Below, piece by piece: positions 60,201 to 64,000 of a DNA stretch of 64,000 nucleotides (position 1 is the stretch's first letter; each line of letters starts with the position of its first letter). This stretch comes from Phoronis australis (lineage: Eukaryota; Phoronida; Phoronidae), in NCBI GenBank assembly GCA_002633005.1, contig NMRA01000048.1, positions 672,148 to 736,147 of the forward strand, in the 5' to 3' direction. Position numbers and translations under genes: made by a program. The notes beneath the pieces are model-generated. The model was given only the letters and a program-made list of their open reading frames with translations, ran no database searches and was not told the DNA's origin.

Positions 60201-62549
60201 ACCGATGTTATCATTCGAATTCACCTATGGAACGCCTGGAAGTGAGATTCCTCATAACTTAAGAGTGCCAAAATCTCACTTTGTTAAAACCTGATCTCGG
60301 TCATAACTAAAGGGTCACGCCACAAGAGCCATACTTGCGACACCGTCAATAGCTGCGACAATATCAAATGGACCGCCCTGTGGTAATCAAGTGTGAGACA
60401 ACGTATTAGGTACAACTGGAGTCACGACCCTCAATAAGTAAAATCTTAGCTCCATATTTTTGTATTTTCATGTTCAATTTGTTCTTCTTTGTGTTTGAAA
60501 GGAAATGTTATTGATGTTTACGATTACATAATTACGACGATATTCGCTTGAGGTCTTTGTATATTTGACGGTAGTTCACAGCGAAACAATAAAGCAGAAA
60601 GCCAAGAGACAAGAAGATTAACGATTCCAATGACAGCTATATTTCGAGCGTGTTCTTGCTCCATTTATTTTAGAGCTGATGTCCATGCATATTACAAGGA
60701 TTTTTCTGCACCCAAAATCAATTTTATACGAACCCTACGATAGCCAGACAGCAATTTTCAATGTACGTAGCCTTTCACAATGTTTGTCTATTTCTTCCAA
60801 TGATATCTTTGGTAATTAATTGGGAGACTTGTGTCATCTTAGAATGAATGTTTCCTTCATCTCGAATCTAGAATTGCTCCACTTATAGATTCTGGTTGAT
60901 AATAGATCCAGTGAAGAGCCGTACATAGTTCTCATGGCTACGTCGAAAACACTCAGTCGAGGTCCCCGTACCTTGTGAAAAAGGGCCAAAGTGATAAATA
61001 AGAGTCCCGGTGTTCACGTGCAACTGCGTAAACGTTTCCACAACTATATTTACTGTTAACACATAACCTTGTATGTTTTATCATACTGACAAAAACATTT
61101 CTACTTGATCACGTTATCACAGTCACCATTTCATTGTTTATTGAGAGTAACTTAACAGGTGTATAATAATATTCTAAAACAGCAAAATCGATAAAAATAA
61201 AAATGCACCATTGTGTCATAGTGCAGTTTGATGCAATACAAACATGCTGTTGTGAATCAGACGCCAAGAAAAATATGGAAAATTGTCAGATTTTACCAAC
61301 GCAACTAGTGATACACTTGATCATTGCATGCCCCATTTAAAGTGATAAAACTTAATATAGATTATTATCAGATAAAACTATGAAACTAATACTACATTTC
61401 TTAAAATCTACCACTAAAATACTGCTCTATTATCCTCGTCAATTTCAAAAGTTTGAGGCACAATTGAAAACAGTATAGTCACAAAGTCTGCTAAATTGAC
61501 AAGCGTGACTAATGCTTGAGGGAAATTTACGGACCCTTGGGGAAAGGCCGCTATACTGGAGCCACCCTGCAGTTACAGTTTGTGACACAGAGAAGACGTG
61601 CTATACCTGAGTAACTTTTTTATCTATGAATGGGATGTGCTAATTTTGCAATAACTATTGAAAGGATCAGTTATGGATGAAATCACTAAAGCAGGAATTA
61701 ATATAGGATCCTTTTAATTATATACCTGGCGTGATTATTTTTTTCAACATTCCTAAGATAAACCTTTGCAATATGACTCAGTTAGGAATATGACGACATA
61801 ATTCAGTATGGATAATATCCTTGTAGTTAACGTGACGCAGATAACTGTAGTGTCATAGTAACCATCCATTCAAATTTTGAAATTAAACAAATAAGGTGCG
61901 TTTTACAGTTGCCAGTTCTCCCTACTCGCAAGTGGGACACTCTTCAATGTTTAACAGAACGCCATCGTGCACGAGTAGGACACTCTTCAATGTTTAACAG
62001 AACGCCATCGTGCATTCTAGTCTTGTTGACATGTGAACGGTGTTTTATTATTGGGCGTAGTTTTTATGACGCTATAAAATTAGCCATCAGTCATACATGA
62101 CATTTTGCGACACATTTGAACTGTTGTTCAGTTTATGTTACCAGTTTATATGGATGCGTTAAAGTAGTTTTTTTTCGTGTCATGAGAGTTGACAAAGTAA
62201 ACCTAACCTTACTCTTGTTCACCTCTATTGGTCTAAAGGAAAATTCCATATTTTCAAAAATGAAACACTTGACCACTGCTGAAATGGGGTTGGGCTCCCC
62301 AACGTCACCCCATGGCAGCTTTGAGGGGCAGGTTTAAAAATAGGTCGGGCTAGTCATGCTATTTTTGGCCTTATAACTGCCCTTCAAAACAGCTTCTTTG
62401 AATGCACTGTCATGCCTCCACGTATGGGGTCTCTTCAGCTTATGAAGTTAGCAATAAATCACCCACCTGACTTTTTTACTCGTCCTCGCGACGGCGTTAA
62501 GTGCTTTGAGCTTATTCTGAAGCTTCTTAACGATATCTTTATCAGCCAT
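45259..62549 (-). CDS. EF-hand and WD40 repeat protein, WDR64/WDR49/WDY (EFCAB8-like) family
   Basis: Twenty-one exons join in phase to 1227 residues: 62549-62467, 60117-59868, 59603-59457, 58463-58401, 58114-57889, 57336-57290, 56268-56131, 55516-55328, 54567-54376, 54014-53751, 53253-53089, 52738-52586, 52383-52199, 51611-51519, 50681-50399, 49273-49103, 48550-48463, 47783-47377, 46618-46493, 45893-45747 and 45525-45259 (TGA). All have GT/AG ends. An EF-hand loop DTSCDGYVDWDE (113-124) has all canonical calcium ligands; the preceding exon looks like a degenerate EF-hand. WD-type strand ends include AVRLWNP, VKVWDVK, ICLWDAETG, VWNFQNG, IIVWSLET, IFVWNIS and ARMWTVDG, consistent with two propellers. 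An acidic, Ser/Asn-rich linker (exon 47783-47377) separates them from the C-terminal SPFHALYTP motif. Relatives are mainly ciliary/testis genes; that role here is inference. Confidence 0.92.
48425..48460. repeat. fragment of GGATCCAGG-type repeat end next to an exon
   Basis: GTCCTCCTTGGAGGACCTGA (itself a near-palindrome) followed by GATCCGCCACTGC resembles the terminal sequence of the GC-ended MITE family. It abuts the donor of exon 48550-48463 of the WD40 gene. Confidence 0.4.
49637..49715. mobile_element. GGATCCAGG-type MITE end fragment
   Basis: GGGGCGGATCCAGGATTTTG followed by a G-rich run matches the left end of the element at 22117 in the same orientation. It lies in a WD40-gene intron. 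The other end was not identified. Confidence 0.5.
51071..51409. mobile_element. foldback element with about 123-bp inverted arms
   Basis: The arm 51071-51193 (ATGTCATTTTTAGCAAAAAT...) is inverted at 51287-51409 with scattered mismatches, around a 93-bp centre. It lies in the WD40-gene intron between exons 51611-51519 and 50681-50399. It has no ORF and is a foldback MITE by structure. Confidence 0.8.
51895..52165. repeat. repetitive GAACCTTCGGACYATAGA-like region
   Basis: The words GGTTCTATAGTCCG and CCTTCGGAC(C/T)ATAGA recur at least eight times in both orientations over 270 bp, giving local inverted symmetry. It is intronic, just downstream (plus coordinates lower) of the exon 52383-52199. 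Confidence 0.6.
53484..53532. repeat. 17-bp tandem repeat, 3 copies
   Basis: The unit TTTACGACATGCTACCC is repeated three times in a WD40-gene intron. Confidence 0.85.
54570..54797. repeat. 38-bp tandem repeat, 6 copies
   Basis: The unit AAATGAACAAAGGGATGTAT plus TGGAGTCCTGCGATCACT is repeated six times, varying at one or two positions (GATCAC/GAGCAC/GAGCAG). The array begins 3 bp from the acceptor of exon 54567-54376, so it fills the 3' end of that intron. Confidence 0.95.
55028..55110 (-). repeat. possible tRNA-like SINE remnant
   Basis: The minus strand has ACTGGTTCGATCCTGC, a B-box match, with a weak upstream A-box-like TGACAGAGAGAGTTTGGC. It may be a decayed SINE head. Confidence 0.35.
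56468..56707. repeat. 80-bp tandem repeat, 3 copies
   Basis: The unit beginning TTTCACCACAGAAGTTATGC and ending GTATCTCAGAAATGAAC recurs at an exact 80-bp period. It lies in a WD40-gene intron. The copies are nearly identical, so the expansion is recent. An ORF across it simply reflects the repeat. Confidence 0.95.
61931..62014. repeat. 43-bp direct duplication
   Basis: GACACTCTTCAATGTTTAAC plus AGAACGCCATCGTGCA occurs twice, 43 bp apart, in the first intron of the WD40 gene. Confidence 0.9.
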
Positions 62550-64000
62550 TTTACCGTCGACAATCCGACGGTTTCAGAATCATTTAGATGAATATCTCCC
62601 CCGACTGCTGTTCATAAATTTTTGTGGATCAAGTGTTATTACAGCCTGCGTAGTGATACTGTCGATAGTTACAGAGAAAATCAATTACTGTTATATGTGC
62701 ATATGCACGCTAAATAAATCTTGATTTACAAACACGGACTCGATGTAATTTATCTGTGTGACTTTGTCTTGCTTGACAAGTTACATTAGTAAAGTATATA
62801 AAGGCAATGGGTAACCACGGTTCAATTAAGTATTAAAATGATGGAACCACTGAATCTGGATAAAATTTTCGGTCCTGAATGATTGCTGGAATAGGTATCG
62901 ATAAGGTACTTGTAGACGTAAGATTTATCACCCTTTTCTACTTTTAGATTTACGAGGTGTGACAAAAATATCACCAAGTATAATATTTGAAGCGTTGACA
63001 GGGATGCCCTCAGACAAAGTATTCAAATGTACACATAAACTTTAAAATAAAGTCATAGCACAGCTAATATGAGTATGTTTTCATGCGCGCACCCAGGGGG
63101 GCTCGGGGGGGGGCTCGAACGAGTCCCCCCACTTAGTGAAGAGGGCAAAAAGGTCCACACCAGAGAAACAAAAGTTCGAGTAAACGAGACAAAAGTGCAC
63201 TAAAAAGACGCAGACGCACAATTCACAGTTGGGAATGTGGTACCCCGTTTTTTTAAACCTCCCGATTTTTTGTCAACAAAAGGTCCACATCGACAGAAAT
63301 TCGAACTCCCCCATTTTGAAGGCTGGGTGCGCGCATGGTTTTAACCTTTCGTAGGTACATTTAACAATGAGGGTACGCCAAGATATCATGTTATTATGTC
63401 AAGGTAGCACTTTGGATGATTCATTAGCAAATCATAATTTTTGCAATGAGGTGAAAGAAGTATGATATGTCACTTGTGGCCGCTGTTTCTTGGTAATGCT
63501 CGTTTTAATTTATGAGTATATATATCTAGCATTAGTGTCCAATACACGGAGTCATTATTCTGACGACAGTAGCAATTCTTTAGAAACGCCAACAGCTGTG
63601 ATGAATGTCAAAATCCTTGATATATATATATCTTTAAAACTGCTTTAAGACAGATTTTTGTGAAAAACAATATTTTTTTTATTTTGTCTACTATTTGTTA
63701 TAATTTTGCTTTTTACTCAGATCAGAAATGAATAAACTTGTGGAGAACTGACCTTTCACGAGTGCTTAAAATCACATTCATTAAGAATGTCTTGCCACTA
63801 CGGGCCATTTTATACGCCGAGCATGGCATTTTAAAAAAAACAATAACGCCACCGGCAGTTTTTCCCGATCGCTTGTCACCTGATAAAGTGAGGACAATTA
63901 ACTTGAGGTCAGTTTTATAACGACAAGTAGTCCAAGTCAAAAGTTCTTTTGTTGACAATAGCACTAACTTCCGTTACCTTTCTGTTTTAATTTTTTCATC
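62550..64000. other. upstream flank of the WD40 gene
   Basis: Contains the presumed promoter of the minus-strand WD40 gene immediately above 62549 and one MITE (63082-63337). The minus ORF 63722-63964 includes a TATAAAATGG stretch and SGKTFL, but no complete P-loop or splice context, so it is not called. Confidence 0.35.
63082..63337. mobile_element. MITE with perfect 15-bp TIR CATGCGCGCACCCAG
   Basis: The left end 63082-63096 and the right end 63323-63337 are exact inverted copies. Inside are a G-run next to CTCGAACGAGTCCCCCC and a mirrored CGAACTCCCCCATTTTG. The element is 256 bp with no ORF. Flanking GTTTT/GGTTTT is suggestive but not a clear target duplication. Confidence 0.8.

Noticed and set aside
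63722-63964. Minus ORF containing SGKTFL, considered as a nucleotide-binding protein fragment
   Set aside because: A P-loop needs GxxxxGK[ST]; only GK-T is present and no downstream Walker B or splice context follows.

Overview
This window looks like a piece of an AT-rich metazoan nuclear genome. Genes are split by GT-AG introns of about 0.1 to 4 kb, there are no operons or Shine-Dalgarno sites, and tandem repeats, MITEs and LINE fragments are dense. The protein families and repeat style suggest a marine invertebrate (hemichordate/echinoderm grade or a lophotrochozoan), but the sequence alone does not fix the clade.

Four genes can be supported. (1) On the minus strand, 3191-14875, lies most of a cytosolic endo-beta-N-acetylglucosaminidase (ENGase, GH85) in at least 11 exons; its first exon and one middle exon are not resolved. 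(2) On the plus strand, 27926-35579, is a complete two-exon DCLRE1B/Apollo (SNM1B) metallo-beta-lactamase/beta-CASP nuclease of about 1101 residues, with a long low-complexity tail that carries a candidate TRFH-docking motif and two SUMO-interaction-like motifs. (3) On the plus strand, 39757-40423, is an intronless small basic, charged gene of unknown function whose reading frame shifts by +1 at or just before a TGA. (4) On the minus strand, 45259-62549, is a 21-exon EF-hand plus WD40 protein of the WDR64/WDR49/WDY (EFCAB8-like) family; its exons join in phase to 1227 residues. ENGase and Apollo are divergent, with a gene-poor, repeat-rich interval of about 13 kb between them. The WD40 gene runs toward the small plus-strand gene.

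The rest is mostly repeats. The most striking is an interspersed family with copies at about 13290-14330 (inverted, in an ENGase intron), 28926-30237 and 30238-31910 (in the Apollo intron), and 36640-37712 (intergenic). It has a palindromic 5' end, a 3' hairpin with compensatory changes between copies, and a body of about 145-bp modules. Nearly every module holds a sequence close to the CTCF core (CCACTAGGKGGCRC). The ENGase copy and the Apollo copies face each other in convergent motif orientation. Other elements are several TIR/foldback MITEs, two tRNA-derived SINE-like heads, two decayed LINE reverse-transcriptase 3' ends, a near-perfect 75-bp palindrome, and a 19-bp minisatellite just after the Apollo stop codon. 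No rRNA, intact tRNA or CRISPR was seen.
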